In this document: piece by piece, positions 63,957-64,000 of the stretch
Position numbering within the stretch: the first letter of the stretch is position 1
Layout: every line of letters begins with the position of its first letter
Assembly (NCBI RefSeq): GCF_017874375.1
Contig: NZ_JAGGLK010000004.1
Span: forward strand, 1 to 64,000
DNA length: 64,000 nucleotides
Source of the DNA: Methanohalophilus levihalophilus
GTDB lineage: Archaea > Halobacteriota > Methanosarcinia > Methanosarcinales > Methanosarcinaceae
Reading direction: 5' to 3'
Made by a program: the position numbers and the translations under genes
Notes under the pieces: model-generated
Told to the model about the DNA's origin: nothing
The model's input: only the letters and a program-made list of their open reading frames with translations
Databases searched by the model: none

Positions 63957-64000
63957 ATGATGATTGATGATTTCACGGATGAACAAATAAGACGATATTC
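63957..64000 (+). CDS. ThiF/MoeB/HesA-family E1-like enzyme, N-terminal fragment (runs off window)
   Basis: The first 14 codons read MMIDDFTDEQIRRY, which is the start seen in MoeB, ThiF and HesA proteins (TDEQxxRYSRxI). Only the start is visible, so function is inferred from those residues and from the MoaD-like gene next to it. ATG 63957 or 63960 can be the start; a CGGGG run precedes them. Confidence 0.65.
   Translation, partial: MMIDDFTDEQIRRY

Noticed and set aside
1-64000. tRNA, rRNA, CRISPR arrays and insertion sequences
   Set aside because: No cloverleaf with TTCRANNC loop, no regular repeat-spacer pattern and no transposase were recognised by eye; a covariance search would be needed to exclude a tRNA fully.

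Overview
The window comes from a methylotrophic, probably halotolerant methanogen of the order Methanosarcinales, family Methanosarcinaceae. I infer a Methanohalophilus/Methanolobus-like genome. The evidence is archaeal information-processing genes (TFE, aIF6, NMD3, Rio2, eL31/eL39/eL20/eS19, FtsY, archaeal topoisomerase I), Sep-tRNA:Cys-tRNA synthase, the ablA-ablB pair that makes the osmolyte N-epsilon-acetyl-beta-lysine, archaellin, archaeosortase C with a PEF-CTERM substrate, and archaeal TATA boxes. I checked the stop codon of about 65 intact genes and none is TAG; all are TAA or TGA. Two recognisable reading frames (a ThrRS editing-domain protein and a CheD relic) each carry one internal in-frame TAG. 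That is the pattern expected of an organism that reads UAG as pyrrolysine.

Layout: 1-2.1 kb, minus-strand operon for a membrane system of a DUF2162 transporter, an ExbB/MotA-like protein, a DUF2149 ExbD-like protein and a secreted protein. 2.4-5.7 kb, nmd3, an ATP-grasp ligase, tfe and an HD protein. 5.8-8.5 kb, FetAB-like ABC exporter, sfsA and a small membrane protein. 8.8-14 kb, tsr3, a LOG-like protein, topoisomerase I, a beta-CASP nuclease and mobA; the last two genes converge on a perfect 22-bp palindrome. 14-17.4 kb, redox and small proteins, then an AT-rich three-gene island with a NYN nuclease behind an 11-bp inverted repeat. 18-20.2 kb, ablAB. 20.2-26.9 kb, DUF460, rio2, thioredoxin system, archaellin, and a membrane protein plus winged-helix pair. 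26.9-29.7 kb, trpCBA behind two TGTACA (TRP-box) motifs. 29.7-34.1 kb, the classical archaeal ftsY-pfdA-rpl20a-eif6-rpl31e-rpl39e-PP-loop-pdcd5-rps19e cluster. 34.2-42 kb, purA, a sugar/N-glycan mini-cluster, a PGF-pre-PGF surface protein, archaeosortase C and a PEF-CTERM protein. 42-48.5 kb, M42 peptidase, CheD relic and leuA/cimA-ilvBNC. 48.5-52.3 kb, nitroreductase, DUF123, a second topoisomerase I and a universal stress protein.

From 52.5 kb to the end lies a sulfur and ubiquitin-like-carrier region: a winged-helix regulator with TTCAC-N4-GTGAA palindromes, a JAMM protease, a frameshifted radical-SAM gene, the UAG-containing ThrRS editing domain, TusA, a membrane Fe-S protein, DUF169, SepCysS, a thioredoxin, a Pit/CysP-type permease, a siroheme sulfite-reductase-like protein, an APS/PAPS reductase, a leaderless solute-binding protein, a MoaD/SAMP protein ending in GG, and the start of an E1-like ThiF/MoeB enzyme. 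Together these could take up and reduce sulfate or sulfite, charge a thiocarboxylated carrier and deliver sulfur to cysteine and tRNA. A SAMP-type protein modifier with its own E1 and JAMM protease is the most attractive hypothesis. No CRISPR array, insertion sequence, rRNA or tRNA was recognised.
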